Assembly: GCF_018362775.1 (NCBI RefSeq)
Contig: NZ_JAGYXY010000005.1
Span: 105,710 to 169,709, forward strand
DNA: 64,000 nucleotides
Origin: Alistipes montrealensis
GTDB taxonomy: Bacteria; Bacteroidota; Bacteroidia; Bacteroidales; Rikenellaceae
Direction of reading: 5' to 3'
The position numbers were made by a program, and so were the translations under genes. Below the pieces are notes generated by a model that was not told where the DNA came from, made no database searches, and saw nothing but the letters and a program-made list of their open reading frames with translations. Positions within the stretch are counted from its first letter, which is position 1; each line of letters opens with the position of its first letter. Shown here in pieces: positions 7,745-16,696 of the stretch.

Positions 7745-8590
7745 TCAAAAACGGGCCGTCGCAATCTTTTCTTCACTTTCAGCAAGAACCATACCGTTTT
7801 TATCCCCCGTCCAACGCTCCAGCGCTGCACGCGTCGCTTCGCGTCCGGCTTCGATAATCTCGTCCGAATGGTAAAATTCGAACATGCCGAAACTGTCAGC
7901 CGGCATTTCGACCATGATGTCGGGCTTGTAAAGCCGGCTCATCAGTTGCGTAATACGCTGCTGCATGATCTGCGACGAGGCGATCAGCACTTTATAATAA
8001 TTCAGCGAGGCATTGGCCCGCTGAGCAGGGTTGGCCCCGAACCGGGCACTGACATCCACAGCGATCAGCAGGTCGCCCTCCGCACGCTTCACACGGTTCA
8101 GCGGTAGCGGGTTGACTGTGCCGCCGTCGACCAACACCTGTCCTTCGCGATGCACGGGCCTGAAAACCGAGGGGATCGAGATCGACGCACGAATGGCGTC
8201 GTACAGACCGCCCCTGTCGAGCACGACCTCGCTTCCCGTCAGCAGGTCGGCCGCCACAGCCGTAAACGGCACGGGCATCTGCTCGATTTCCATGTCCGGA
8301 ACCAACTCCTTCATGGCCTCCATCACCCGGTCGCCCTTGACCAGCCCTTCGGTGCTCAGCGCAAAATCGACCAGGCTGAAGACCTTGTACTTATCGAGTG
8401 CACGCATCCACTCCTTGAACGGTTCGAGATGTCCCGAAGCATATACGCCCCCGACCAACGCCCCCATCGAGGTCCCGGCAACGGACGTTATTTCAAATCC
8501 CTGGCTCTCCAACTCTTCAATGGCCCCGATATGGGCCACGCCCCGCGCGCCGCCGCCTGCAAGCACCAGCGCCGCTTTTCTCTTTTTCAT
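7745..8590 (-). CDS. Patatin-like phospholipase family protein (RssA-like)
   Basis: 281 residues, a compact single-domain patatin. The oxyanion-hole glycine motif AGGGARGVAHIGAIEEL is at residues 11-27. The nucleophile Ser41 lies in GTSMG, and the catalytic Asp in VLVDGGTVNPLP near residue 157. The family hydrolyses acyl esters through a Ser-Asp dyad. No signal peptide is seen, so it is probably cytoplasmic or membrane-peripheral. It is the last gene of a three-gene operon (fthC, DUF169, patatin), and its ATG overlaps the DUF169 stop by 4 bp. Physiological substrates of RssA-type proteins are not established. Confidence 0.92.
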   Translation of the reverse strand: MKKRKAALVLAGGGARGVAHIGAIEELESQGFEITSVAGTSMGALVGGVYASGHLEPFKEWMRALDKYKVFSLVDFALSTEGLVKGDRVMEAMKELVPDMEIEQMPVPFTAVAADLLTGSEVVLDRGGLYDAIRASISIPSVFRPVHREGQVLVDGGTVNPLPLNRVKRAEGDLLIAVDVSARFGANPAQRANASLNYYKVLIASSQIMQQRITQLMSRLYKPDIMVEMPADSFGMFEFYHSDEIIEAGREATRAALERWTGDKNGMVLAESEEKIATARF

Positions 8591-9315
8591 ATATTCTTCT
8601 TATTAATACGGTCCCGAACCTTATTCCATGCGTGGGTCCCGAAAAGACAGCTTGCACGCATCGTGCCGCACATCTCCCGCAAACGCGACATCGGCGCGAC
8701 AAAACTCAGCACCGACTCCCCGACCCACGGACGCACCGAAGGGTCGAACAACCCCAGGAAGACGCTGCGCCCGCCCCGGCGGTTCTCCTGCACGGCCTGC
8801 GTCACGACGGCGCTGCACCCCGATCCGAACGGCGCACGCACGGCGTCGTCGGCATTGTTGTCGTAAACGGCCCACGACACCAGTCCGGACAGCACGTCCG
8901 GCGTAGCCAGAAAAAGCATGCCATCTGCCATACCGAACGCTTCCACAGCCTGCAGCGTGTCGATACGCGCAAAATTGAGCCATGCCCCCGAAGCCTCCGG
9001 CACGCCGAGCCGTCCGATAAAATCCAACACCATTTCGGGCGTCTGCTTATAGTGTTCCTTCTGCGACACGAAAGTCGGCACGAACGGCGGCATCGGGGTA
9101 AAGCCGGTATAGAACTTTCCGCCTCCGCAACCGATATTCCCGGCATTGAGACTCACCGGAAGTCCTTCGCAGGCCTCTCCCAGCGCCTTGAAAAAGCACC
9201 CTTCGATTTTGGGAACAGTACGCACCGGCTCCGGCGAATACCAGAACAGCAACGGCAGTCCCGCTGCCGGGCCGAACGCCTCCGCATAGGCGGCGGCAAA
9301 CTCTTTTGCATCCAT
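8587..9315 (-). CDS. DUF169 domain-containing protein
   Basis: 242 residues from ATG at 9315; an upstream in-frame start would overlap fthC. The protein matches the DUF169 pattern, with conserved Cys and Gly-rich pieces such as VSLNAGNIGCGGGKFYTGF and APFGSGCSAVVTQ. The family is widespread in anaerobes and archaea and has no agreed function. The conserved cysteines suggest metal or cofactor binding. It is translationally coupled to its neighbours: 2 bp after fthC and 4 bp overlap with the patatin gene. A link to one-carbon metabolism is possible from this context only. Confidence 0.8.
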   Translation of the reverse strand: MDAKEFAAAYAEAFGPAAGLPLLFWYSPEPVRTVPKIEGCFFKALGEACEGLPVSLNAGNIGCGGGKFYTGFTPMPPFVPTFVSQKEHYKQTPEMVLDFIGRLGVPEASGAWLNFARIDTLQAVEAFGMADGMLFLATPDVLSGLVSWAVYDNNADDAVRAPFGSGCSAVVTQAVQENRRGGRSVFLGLFDPSVRPWVGESVLSFVAPMSRLREMCGTMRASCLFGTHAWNKVRDRINKKNI

Positions 9316-9317
9316 AA

Positions 9318-9851
9318 TCAATCCGTTATTACATAATCCATTGCCACGTCGTGCGGCTCTGCAGGCAGTTCCCCGATCAACTGGCAGGCAAAACACACGC
9401 CGACCTTCACGGCCTTCACTCCCGGCTGCGAGAGGTATTTGTCATAGTAACCCCGCCCACGGCCGCAGCGAACGCCCGAGGTCGTGAACGCCGTACCGGG
9501 AACGATCATGAGGTCGATCTCCGAGGGGCCGCACAACCGCGCTGCCGGCCCCGGCTCGGCGATACCGAAAGCGCCCGGGCGCAATGTCTGCGGATCGTAC
9601 TCATAAAACCGCATCACGTCGCCTTCGACGCGCGGGACAACGATGCGTTTCACCGCACCCCACTGCACCAGCGCCTCCGCCGTGTCCGGCTCATCGGACA
9701 GCGAGCAGAAAAACCCCACCGTCCGGGCCGCGCCGAAAGCCTCCAGCCGCCCGGCCCAGCCGAAAATCCGCCGCGAGGCCTCGGCCCGCTCCGCAGGAGT
9801 CATTCCGAGCGCCTGTTTGCGCATTGCGGCGCGTAGTTCTTTTTTGGTCAT
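9318..9851 (-). CDS. 5-formyltetrahydrofolate cyclo-ligase
   Basis: 177 residues. The enzyme converts 5-formyl-THF to 5,10-methenyl-THF with ATP, recovering a storage or inhibitory folate. The N-terminal basic helix (KKELRAAMRKQAL), EIDLMIVPGTAFTTSGVR and the signature GRGRGYYDKYL near residue 132 are all present. The start is supported by a strong Shine-Dalgarno-like AAAGGAGGG about 7 nt upstream of the ATG, unusual in this phylum. It is the first gene of an operon with the DUF169 and patatin genes and is divergent from the fumarate reductase operon. Confidence 0.93.
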   Translation of the reverse strand: MTKKELRAAMRKQALGMTPAERAEASRRIFGWAGRLEAFGAARTVGFFCSLSDEPDTAEALVQWGAVKRIVVPRVEGDVMRFYEYDPQTLRPGAFGIAEPGPAARLCGPSEIDLMIVPGTAFTTSGVRCGRGRGYYDKYLSQPGVKAVKVGVCFACQLIGELPAEPHDVAMDYVITD

Positions 9852-9891
9852 AAAACCCTCCTTTCAGGCATAAAATTCCCGCCCGTTTTTA

Positions 9892-9921
9892 TTGTTATTC
9901 CGCAAACAATGGCTATCTTTG
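9892..9921 (+). promoter_or_regulatory. Distal promoter upstream of sdhC
   Basis: TTG 9892-9894, 19 bp, TATCTTTG 9914-9921. A 7 bp inverted repeat (GCCGAAA 9921-9927 / TTTCGGC 9933-9939) sits exactly at the expected start of transcription and could be an operator or a leader hairpin. Confidence 0.65.
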
Positions 9922-9971
9922 CCGAAAATAAATTTCGGCTTAGATAGGCAGCACCCCGGCATAGTCAATAA

Positions 9972-10003
9972 CTGGCCTCTGCCCTCGGTTTGTGCTATCT
10001 TTG
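9972..10003 (+). promoter_or_regulatory. Proximal promoter of the fumarate reductase operon
   Basis: TATCTTTG at 9996-10003 with a weak upstream element CTG at 9972-9974 (21 bp gap). The leader to the sdhC ATG is about 50 nt and AT-rich. Confidence 0.65.
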
Positions 10004-10060
10004 CGTGCGAAATAAAAGCAGAACACAAATCATTAACAAATATAACAAATTAAAATCATT

Positions 10061-10756
10061 ATGAGCTGTTTTCTATCTAATTCCTCGCTTGGCAAGAAGT
10101 TAGTAATGAGCGTGACGGGCGTGTTCCTCGTGCTCTTCATCCTCTTCCACATGTCGATGAACATTACGGCGATCATCTCGCCCGAGGCCTACAACATGAT
10201 TTGCGAGCTGCTGGGCGCAAACTGGTATGCGCTGGCCGGAACGGCCGTACTGGCGCTGGGCGTCTTCGTCCACTTCCTCTACGCCGTCATCCTCACGCTG
10301 AACAACTACAAGGCGCGCGGCTCGCAGCGTTACGCCGTGACGGTTCAGGAGCCGGGCGTGGCCTGGGCTTCGAAAAACATGCTCGTACTGGGCTTCATCA
10401 TCCTGGGCGGCCTTTTGATCCACCTTTTCAACTTCTGGTCGAAGATGCAGCTCGTGGAGATTCTGGGCGGACACGAGAACTCGCTGGGCCTCGATCCCGC
10501 AGACGGCGCTTCGCTGATCGCCTACACCTTCTCGCAGTGGTACTACGTGGTGATCTACCTCGTGTGGTTCGCCGCCCTGTGGTTCCACCTCACGCACGGT
10601 GTATGGTCGATGTTCCAGACCGTGGGCTGGGCTAACGACACGTGGTATCCCCGCCTGAAGTGCATCGCCAACATCGTGGCCACGATCGTATTCCTCGGGT
10701 TTGCAGCCGTGGTGCTCGTTTACTTCCTTTTCCCCTGCATCGCAGGCGTATGCTAA
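10061..10756 (+). CDS. sdhC: Fumarate reductase/succinate dehydrogenase cytochrome b subunit
   Basis: 231 residues, the single-subunit diheme b558-type anchor found in Bacteroidetes and epsilon-proteobacteria. Five membrane helices can be followed (for example SVTGVFLVLFILFHMSMNI, ALAGTAVLALGVFVHFLYAV, MLVLGFIILGGLLIHLFNF, YYVVIYLVWFAALWFHLTH and IVFLGFAAVVLVYFLF). His residues in helices 1, 2, 3 and 4 are candidates for heme ligands. It passes electrons between menaquinol and the catalytic subunits. In anaerobic Bacteroidetes the complex mainly reduces fumarate as the end of the succinate/propionate pathway. It is the first gene of sdhCAB. Confidence 0.95.
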   Translation: MSCFLSNSSLGKKLVMSVTGVFLVLFILFHMSMNITAIISPEAYNMICELLGANWYALAGTAVLALGVFVHFLYAVILTLNNYKARGSQRYAVTVQEPGVAWASKNMLVLGFIILGGLLIHLFNFWSKMQLVEILGGHENSLGLDPADGASLIAYTFSQWYYVVIYLVWFAALWFHLTHGVWSMFQTVGWANDTWYPRLKCIANIVATIVFLGFAAVVLVYFLFPCIAGVC

Positions 10757-10791
10757 TCACCCCATTGTAGAATAATAAACACACAAACGAT

Positions 10792-12738
10792 ATGGCTTTA
10801 AAATTAGATGCTAAAATTCCTGCCGGTGCTCTGGCCGAAAAGTGGAGCAACCATAAGACAGCTATCAAAGTCGTAAGCCCCGCCAACAAGCGCAAACTCG
10901 ACATCATTATTATCGGTACGGGTCTCGGAGGCGCTTCCGCAGCCGCTTCGCTCGGCGAACTGGGTTACAACGTCAAAGTATTCTGCATTCAGGATTCGCC
11001 CCGCCGCGCCCACTCAATCGCAGCCCAGGGCGGTATCAACGCCGCCAAGAACTACCAGAACGACAACGACTCGGTATACCGCCTGTTCTACGACACGATC
11101 AAGGGCGGCGACTACCGCGCCCGCGAAGCCAACGTCTACCGTCTGGCCGAGGTTGCCAACCTGATCATCGATCAGTGCGTGGGCCAGGGCGTTCCTTTCG
11201 CCCGCGAATACGGCGGCCTGCTGGCTAACCGTTCGTTCGGCGGCGCGCAGGTATCGCGTACGTTCTATGCCCGCGGCCAGACAGGACAGCAACTTCTGCT
11301 GGGCGCCTATGCAGCCCTCAACAAGGAGATCGCAGCCGGTTCGGTGAAGAGCTACCCGCGTCACGAGATGCTAGACATCGTGATCGAGGACGGCGAGGCC
11401 AAGGGTATCATCGCCCGCAACCTCGTAACGGGCGAGATCGAGCGCCACGGCGCTCACGCCGTCGTTATCGCCACGGGTGGTTACGGCAACGTCTTCTTCC
11501 TGTCGACCAACGCCATGGCGTCGAACGGCTCGGCCGCATTCCAGTGCTACCGCAAGGGTGCAGGTTTTGCCAACCCCTGCTTCACGCAGATCCACCCCAC
11601 CTGTATCCCCGTTCACGGCGACCAGCAGTCGAAGCTGACGCTGATGTCGGAGTCGCTGCGTAACGACGGCCGCATCTGGGTTCCCAAGAAGATCGAGGAC
11701 GTAAAGGCTATCCGCTCGGGCGCCAAAAAGCCTTCGGACATCGCCGAGGAGGACCGCGACTACTACCTGGAGCGCCGTTACCCGGCCTTCGGTAACCTCG
11801 TGCCGCGCGACGTGGCTTCGCGCGCCGCCAAGGAGCGCTGCGACGCAGGCTTCGGCGTGAACGAGACCGGCCTGGCCGTATTCCTCGACTTCAAGACCGC
11901 CATCGAGCGTCTGGGCAAGGACATCATCAAACAGCGTTACGGCAACCTCTTCGACATGTACGAGGAGATCACCGACGTGAGCCCCTACGAGCAGCCGATG
12001 CAGATTTTCCCCGCCGTGCACTACACGATGGGCGGTATCTGGGTCGACTACAACCTCATGACCACCATCCCGGGCCTCTACGCCATCGGCGAGGCAAACT
12101 TCTCGGACCACGGTGCAAACCGCCTGGGAGCTTCGGCCCTGATGCAGGGTCTTGCAGACGGCTACTTCGTACTTCCCTACACCATCGGCGACTACCTGGC
12201 CAAGAAGATCCAGGCCCCGAAGGTGAAGACCGATACCAAAGCCTTCGACGAAGCCGAAAAGGGCGTCAAGGAGAAGATCGCAAAACTGCTTTCGATCAAC
12301 GGCAAGCAGTCGGTGGACGACATCCACAAGAAGCTGGGCCACATCATGTGGGAAAACGTCGGCATGGCCCGTACGAAGGAGTCGCTCGAAAAGGCCATCG
12401 TCGAGATTCAGGCGCTGCGCAAGGAGTTCTGGAAGGACGTGAAGGTCGTAGGCCAGGAGAACGATTTCAACGTCGAACTCGAAAAGGCGCTGCGTCTGGT
12501 CGACTTCCTCGAACTGGGCGAACTGATGGCTCGCGACGCACTCAACCGCGAGGAGTCGTGCGGCGGTCACTTCCGCACGGAGCACCAGACCGAAGAGGGC
12601 GAGGCCAAGCGTGACGACGAAAACTTCGTATATGCTGCCGTATGGGAGTACAAGGGCGCGGACGAGGCTCCGGAACTGACCAAAGAGCCGCTGAACTTCG
12701 AGTTCGTACACCCTGCACAGCGCAACTACAAAGACTAA
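10792..12738 (+). CDS. sdhA: Fumarate reductase/succinate dehydrogenase flavoprotein subunit
   Basis: 648 residues, typical of the B-type enzyme. The Rossmann FAD motif [17 protein letters not shown] is at about residues 39-55. The covalent-FAD histidine is expected at His74 in [17 protein letters not shown]. The substrate-site pieces [21 protein letters not shown] and [11 protein letters not shown] are all seen, along with the FAD-contact [20 protein letters not shown]. It interconverts fumarate and succinate on the cytoplasmic face of the membrane complex. It sits 35 bp after sdhC and 38 bp before sdhB. No abnormal residue was noticed. Confidence 0.97.
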   Translation: MALKLDAKIPAGALAEKWSNHKTAIKVVSPANKRKLDIIIIGTGLGGASAAASLGELGYNVKVFCIQDSPRRAHSIAAQGGINAAKNYQNDNDSVYRLFYDTIKGGDYRAREANVYRLAEVANLIIDQCVGQGVPFAREYGGLLANRSFGGAQVSRTFYARGQTGQQLLLGAYAALNKEIAAGSVKSYPRHEMLDIVIEDGEAKGIIARNLVTGEIERHGAHAVVIATGGYGNVFFLSTNAMASNGSAAFQCYRKGAGFANPCFTQIHPTCIPVHGDQQSKLTLMSESLRNDGRIWVPKKIEDVKAIRSGAKKPSDIAEEDRDYYLERRYPAFGNLVPRDVASRAAKERCDAGFGVNETGLAVFLDFKTAIERLGKDIIKQRYGNLFDMYEEITDVSPYEQPMQIFPAVHYTMGGIWVDYNLMTTIPGLYAIGEANFSDHGANRLGASALMQGLADGYFVLPYTIGDYLAKKIQAPKVKTDTKAFDEAEKGVKEKIAKLLSINGKQSVDDIHKKLGHIMWENVGMARTKESLEKAIVEIQALRKEFWKDVKVVGQENDFNVELEKALRLVDFLELGELMARDALNREESCGGHFRTEHQTEEGEAKRDDENFVYAAVWEYKGADEAPELTKEPLNFEFVHPAQRNYKD

Positions 12739-12776
12739 GGCCATTTGACGTTGAACTTTAATATCGAATCGAAACT

Positions 12777-13520
12777 ATGAATTTTACATTAAAGATATGG
12801 CGTCAAAAGGACGCTAAATCCAAAGGCGCTTTCGAGAGCTACAAGGTAACGGACATCTCGGCCGACACTTCGTTCCTCGAGATGCTGGACATCCTGAACA
12901 ACAACCTCATCCACGAGGGCAAGGAACCCGTGGCATTCGACCACGACTGCCGCGAAGGTATCTGCGGCATGTGCTCGCTGCACATCGACGGACAGGCGCA
13001 CGGCCCCAGCCAGGGCGCCACGACCTGCCAGATTTACATGCGCAAGTTCAAGGACGGCGCTACGATCACCATCGAGCCGTGGCGCTCGGCGGCATTCCCC
13101 GTCATCAAGGACCTCGTGGTGAACCGTTCGGCTTACGACCAGATTTTGCAGGCCGGAGGTTTTATCTCGGTACGCACGAACTCGGTTCCCGACGCCAACG
13201 CCATTCCGATTCCGCAGGCCGACGCCGAGGAGTCGATGGACGCCGCTGCCTGCGTAGGCTGCGGAGCCTGCGCCGCAACCTGCAAGAACGGTTCGGCCAT
13301 GCTCTTCGTCGCTGCCCGCGTGTCGTCGCTCGCCAAGCTGCCCCAGGGCCGCGTGGGGGGAGCACGCCGCGCCAAGGCGATGGTCGCCAAGATGGACGAA
13401 CTGGGCTTCGGCAACTGCACCAACACGGGAGCCTGCCAGGCCGAGTGCCCCAAGCAGATCTCGATCGCGCATATCGCCCGGCTCAACCGCGAGTTCCTCT
13501 CGGCGAAGTTCGAGGACTAA
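12777..13520 (+). CDS. sdhB: Fumarate reductase/succinate dehydrogenase iron-sulfur subunit
   Basis: 247 residues. The N-terminal plant-type [2Fe-2S] domain is marked by [15 protein letters not shown]. The C-terminal domain carries two further cluster motifs, [14 protein letters not shown] and [13 protein letters not shown], which in this family hold the [4Fe-4S] and [3Fe-4S] centres linking flavin to heme. It is the last gene of sdhCAB, followed by a GC-rich terminator 23 bp after the stop. Confidence 0.97.
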   Translation: MNFTLKIWRQKDAKSKGAFESYKVTDISADTSFLEMLDILNNNLIHEGKEPVAFDHDCREGICGMCSLHIDGQAHGPSQGATTCQIYMRKFKDGATITIEPWRSAAFPVIKDLVVNRSAYDQILQAGGFISVRTNSVPDANAIPIPQADAEESMDAAACVGCGACAATCKNGSAMLFVAARVSSLAKLPQGRVGGARRAKAMVAKMDELGFGNCTNTGACQAECPKQISIAHIARLNREFLSAKFED

Positions 13521-13543
13521 CGACAGCCGGAAACGATCCGAAG

Positions 13544-13575
13544 AAAACGGCGGGAGTTCAGCTCCCGCCGTTTTT
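13544..13575 (+). terminator. Terminator of sdhCAB
   Basis: Stem AAAACGGCGGGAG/CTCCCGCCGTTTT with a TTCAG loop and trailing Ts. Confidence 0.85.
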
Positions 13576-13605
13576 GTGTCGGCTGATATAAATATAACCC
13601 ATACA

Positions 13606-13638
13606 AAAAAGCCTGCAACACAATGTTGCAGGCTTTTT
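13606..13638 (-). terminator. Terminator of the leftward ECF sigma operon
   Basis: A 15 bp perfect stem (AAAAAGCCTGCAACA and complement, loop CAA) lies 16 bp beyond the DUF4252 stop codon, with Ts on the leftward exit side. Confidence 0.8.
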
Positions 13639-13653
13639 ACCGAATCCGTCCGC

Positions 13654-14136
13654 TTATTTCTTCGGCCTGATCGTCGAGAGCCGCGCGACCTGCTTGAGGT
13701 CGAACCGGCCGTAAATATTTACCGCGACGGTTTCTTTCGCACCGTAGGTCAGCATCAACAACTCTGAATTATTGTAAAACTCCGCTTCGCGGATGTAGAA
13801 TTTCGTAGTCTGCCCCTCCTCGGTCCCGGACATCACCAGTTGGAACTTATATTCCGGCGTCGCTGCCAACTTCTCCGCATCGGCGACGAACTGCCCGCCG
13901 TCTCCCGCATCGAGAGCCACGATGCGGATATATTCGATGCCGCCCAGCAACTTGGCCAGTCCCTCATCCCCTTTTTCGGCCGCTTCCCGGCCCATCATCC
14001 GCATCATTTTCCGTTCGAGCTGCACGCTGGTAAATCCCTCGGCTTTGGCATAGCGGTCGAAGAATTTCCAGGAGGCATTCTGCGCACGCGCCAACAGGGG
14101 CAACGTAATCAGCAGGATCAATAACAATCGTTTCAT
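13654..14136 (-). CDS. DUF4252 domain-containing exported protein
   Basis: 160 residues with signal peptide MKRLLLILLITLPLLARAQ. The body matches the DUF4252 pattern: an N-terminal helical part (WKFFDRYAKAEGFTSVQLER), MMRMMG, GIEYIRIVALD, and a C-terminal strand pair ending VNIYGRFDLKQVARLS. The family is exported in Bacteroidetes and has no assigned activity. In many genomes it accompanies ECF sigma/anti-sigma pairs, as here. It is last in a four-gene operon (sigma factor, anti-sigma, barrel protein, DUF4252) and may be part of the envelope response controlled by that sigma factor. Confidence 0.85.
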   Translation of the reverse strand: MKRLLLILLITLPLLARAQNASWKFFDRYAKAEGFTSVQLERKMMRMMGREAAEKGDEGLAKLLGGIEYIRIVALDAGDGGQFVADAEKLAATPEYKFQLVMSGTEEGQTTKFYIREAEFYNNSELLMLTYGAKETVAVNIYGRFDLKQVARLSTIRPKK

Positions 14137-14148
14137 AGCCGCGCAGTT

Positions 14149-14985
14149 TTACATGAAAACACAAACGCCGAACGACACCGGATGGCAGACGGGCCCCGCA
14201 CTGCTCTTGAAGAGCGAGGTTACACCGTAACGGACATACACGCCGAACCCGCGGTAGGAGACCGAGCCCCCGAGCCCGAACTGGAAGGGATTGACGCCGG
14301 AAAGGGAGTTCTTCTCCTTCGGCTTCTTATAGATGGCATTAGCCCCGAGCGTGAAGTCGCAATACCCCACGACAGCGACGCGCAGATGCCGGACCGGATC
14401 GAACGAGAACTGCAACGGAAATCCCAGCGACGTGATGCGGAATTTCGACTTGTCGACCTTGTCGTCCAGCGGCAGCGGAACGACCATGCCTCCGTCACGG
14501 CCCAGTGTAATCGAGTTGTCGGACAACCGGTAATTATCGACCGTGTAGCGCAGTCCGGTCGAAAACTCGAACCGCCGCTTCCGATCCAGCGCCACACTCA
14601 AACCGACGGGCATAATGCCGAAGTGGAACGAATTGCCGCCCCTGACATCGAGGAAATCCCCCGCTTCGGCCGGATAACCCGCATAATCTGCGCCGGTCAG
14701 GAAGTTAAAACCCATCTCGACACCGCTTAAAAACGAACCGCAGACCCGCGGAAGCGCCTTCACCTTCTGCTTTTCACCCCCCGAGGCCTGCCCGAGCGTG
14801 ATGCCGAAACCAGCCACTTCGAGCACCATCCCCTCTCCGTCGGCGGCACGGCGCATGGTGACCGGGCCGGTATCGACATCCCCGATCCGCCGGAGGGAGT
14901 CCGCGGCCGGAACATCCGTCGCCTGTGCCGACGCACACAGCGCCAGCAAAATAAAAATACCCGTAAAAACAAATCGTTTATTCAT
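14149..14985 (-). CDS. Exported outer-membrane beta-barrel protein, unknown role
   Basis: 278 residues from ATG at 14985 (MNKRFVFTGIFILLALCASA, signal peptide). A longer frame upstream would overlap the anti-sigma gene and reads as noise. The C-terminal two-thirds alternate polar and hydrophobic residues in barrel fashion (FSTGLRYTVDNYRLS, SLGFPLQFSFDPVRHLRVAV, GLGGSVSYRGFGVYVRYGV), resembling PorT-type small barrels. No catalytic motif is evident. It lies 13 bp before the DUF4252 gene and 14 bp after the anti-sigma gene, and is probably a structural or sensing component of the same envelope response. Confidence 0.75.
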   Translation of the reverse strand: MNKRFVFTGIFILLALCASAQATDVPAADSLRRIGDVDTGPVTMRRAADGEGMVLEVAGFGITLGQASGGEKQKVKALPRVCGSFLSGVEMGFNFLTGADYAGYPAEAGDFLDVRGGNSFHFGIMPVGLSVALDRKRRFEFSTGLRYTVDNYRLSDNSITLGRDGGMVVPLPLDDKVDKSKFRITSLGFPLQFSFDPVRHLRVAVVGYCDFTLGANAIYKKPKEKNSLSGVNPFQFGLGGSVSYRGFGVYVRYGVTSLFKSSAGPVCHPVSFGVCVFM

Positions 14986-14999
14986 GGCAATATTGGTTT

Positions 15000-15422
15000 T
15001 TAATTGTTCCTGATCAGTTCGTCGACCATCCGGGCCGACTCGTCGAGCGCCGAAAACGATTCGAGGTAAACGGTCGCCTGCATGGCCGCTTCCTTGTCGT
15101 AGACCGCTACACCGTCGATGTAGCAATAGGGCTTACGCATCAACTCCGCACAAACGAAAAGCCCGAGGACCGTAACGGCTGCCGCCACGAATCCCCAAAG
15201 CGGCGGCATCCGCCGGCGCAGGGGCACTTTCCGCCCGGCGGGAAAGCGCTCTTCCGCCAGCGTGTCCAGGCCCACGATCATCGCCCGCACGTCGCTCAGG
15301 GAAGCGGGCAAATCCTCCGTCCGGCGCAACCAGTCGCGCAGTTCACGCTCCTCGGCATCGGTCGTCTCGGCTGCAAACCAGCGCTCCGCCAGTTGTTCAA
15401 TCCGTTCTTGTCGTTCGTTCAT
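15000..15422 (-). CDS. Anti-sigma-factor-like single-pass membrane protein
   Basis: 140 residues. The N-terminal cytoplasmic part (about 1-70) is charged and helical (RIEQLAERWFAAET, EERELRDWLRR) as in anti-sigma domains. One membrane segment follows (PPLWGFVAAAVTVLGLFVCA, about 73-92), then a short periplasmic tail. It overlaps the ECF sigma gene by 26 bp, the usual arrangement for a sigma factor and its membrane-bound inhibitor. It probably holds the sigma factor inactive until an envelope signal arrives. The family call comes from position and topology more than sequence. Confidence 0.7.
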   Translation of the reverse strand: MNERQERIEQLAERWFAAETTDAEERELRDWLRRTEDLPASLSDVRAMIVGLDTLAEERFPAGRKVPLRRRMPPLWGFVAAAVTVLGLFVCAELMRKPYCYIDGVAVYDKEAAMQATVYLESFSALDESARMVDELIRNN

Positions 15423-15915
15423 CGTCCATCATTTTTTTCAATACCTCCCTCAAAGAGTTCCGGGCGCGGGAGAGGATCACGCGCACCTGCGCTTCGTCAC
15501 AGCCTACCATTCCGGCAATCTCGCGGGTCGGATACCCCTCGATGTCCTTCAGGTGGAGCACCTCGCGCTGCCGTTCGGGCAAACAGGTCATCGCCCGCCG
15601 CACCAGTTCACGCATCTCCCACCGTTCGGCCTCCGCTGCCGTGGAACGCTCGACCCACCCCGCCACCGCATCGTCACGCCGGCTATCGGCCTGCCGCCTG
15701 CGCAGCAGGTCGTAACAGCGGTTGCGCACGGCGGTCATCACGAAGGAATCGACGCTGCGGCATTCGTCCAACCGGGTCCGCTCGGCCCACAACCGCTCCA
15801 GCAGGTCGTGCACCGCGTCCTCCGCCTCCGCCGATGAGAGCAGCAGACTATGCGCGTAACGGAACATACGGTCGCGCAACGGCAGGACAAGCGAGGTGAA
15901 TTCAATTTCCTTCAT
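15397..15915 (-). CDS. RNA polymerase ECF sigma factor
   Basis: 172 residues. Region 2 shows the expected YAHSLLLSSAEAEDAVHDL then ERLWAERTRLDEC, followed by SFVMTAVRNRCYDLLRRR. Region 4 shows LPERQREVLHLKDIEGYPT and the DNA-reading helix EAQVRVILSRARNSLRE. It is the first gene of the operon with its probable anti-sigma partner. A degenerate promoter-like sequence lies near 15925-15932 on the minus strand. The regulon cannot be read from the sequence; the downstream barrel and DUF4252 genes are likely members. Confidence 0.93.
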   Translation of the reverse strand: MKEIEFTSLVLPLRDRMFRYAHSLLLSSAEAEDAVHDLLERLWAERTRLDECRSVDSFVMTAVRNRCYDLLRRRQADSRRDDAVAGWVERSTAAEAERWEMRELVRRAMTCLPERQREVLHLKDIEGYPTREIAGMVGCDEAQVRVILSRARNSLREVLKKMMDDERTTRTD

Positions 15916-16066
15916 TGTATCTGTAAGACGAAGCTAAGGAGCAAAACGCAACATTGCGACGCCAAATATCGTGATTTTTTGGGTTGCATGGCCTGTTCCG
16001 GGACCGAAATATCCGTCGGTATAAATATAGGTACAAAAATATTTTCAAAAAATTAGGTACTTTGTA

Positions 16067-16097
16067 TTGCATAGTATTAAAATTAGCTTTATATTTG
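16067..16097 (+). promoter_or_regulatory. Promoter of the PspC/PadR operon
   Basis: TTG 16067-16069, 20 bp, TATATTTG 16090-16097; transcription is expected near 16103, about 50 nt before the first start codon. Confidence 0.8.
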
Positions 16098-16153
16098 CAT
16101 TGTAATAATAGTAAACCCCGCAAAACATTAACCGCGACAATACTTTTACGACT

Positions 16154-16693
16154 ATGAAACAGACTGTAAACGTGAACATCGGCTCCATGGCATTCATCCT
16201 CGACGAGGACGCCTACCGGGTACTGGGCAGTTATTTCGACGACATACGCCGGCGCCTGCCGGAGGGCGACGCCGAGACGATGGGCGACATCGAAGTCCGC
16301 GTGGCGGAGATTTTCAGCGAGAAGGTCGCATCGCCCATGCGGGTCGTTACACTCGACACGGTCCGCGCGACGATGGCCCAGATGGGTTCCCCGGCCGATT
16401 TCGGCGAACCGCGCGGCGCAGAGCCGTCGCAGCAGACCGACAAGGCCGATGCCGGCGACACATCCGCCCAGCCGGCGCCGCGCAAACTCTACCGTTCACG
16501 CACCGACCGGTCGATCGCCGGCATCTGCGGGGGACTCGGCGACTATTTCGACGCCGACCCGACGCTGATCCGACTCCTGATGCTGCTGCTGATTCTTTTC
16601 GGAGGTCTTTCGATCTGGGCCTACATCATTCTCTGGATCGTCATCCCCGAGGAACCGGCCCGAAAATTCAATATCAACAACAAAAACCGATAA
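16154..16693 (+). CDS. PspC domain protein with N-terminal cytoplasmic module
   Basis: 179 residues. An N-terminal module (about 1-85; NVNIGSMAFILDEDAYRVLG, then ETMGDIEVRVAEIFSEK) also occurs in the 440-residue protein of this operon. A linker leads to a PspC domain at about 112-170: LYRSRTDRSIAGICGGLGDY followed by a membrane helix (LLMLLLILFGGLSIWAYIIL). PspC proteins sense membrane stress with PspB/PspA in proteobacteria. In Bacteroidetes they commonly cluster with PadR and DUF2807 genes, and their partner is unknown. It is the first gene of a five-gene operon. Confidence 0.88.
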   Translation: MKQTVNVNIGSMAFILDEDAYRVLGSYFDDIRRRLPEGDAETMGDIEVRVAEIFSEKVASPMRVVTLDTVRATMAQMGSPADFGEPRGAEPSQQTDKADAGDTSAQPAPRKLYRSRTDRSIAGICGGLGDYFDADPTLIRLLMLLLILFGGLSIWAYIILWIVIPEEPARKFNINNKNR

Positions 16694-16696
16694 ATT

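Noticed and set aside
11371..12744. Long open frame antisense to sdhA
   Set aside because: Composition artefact of the third-position GC bias; sdhA carries every expected motif.
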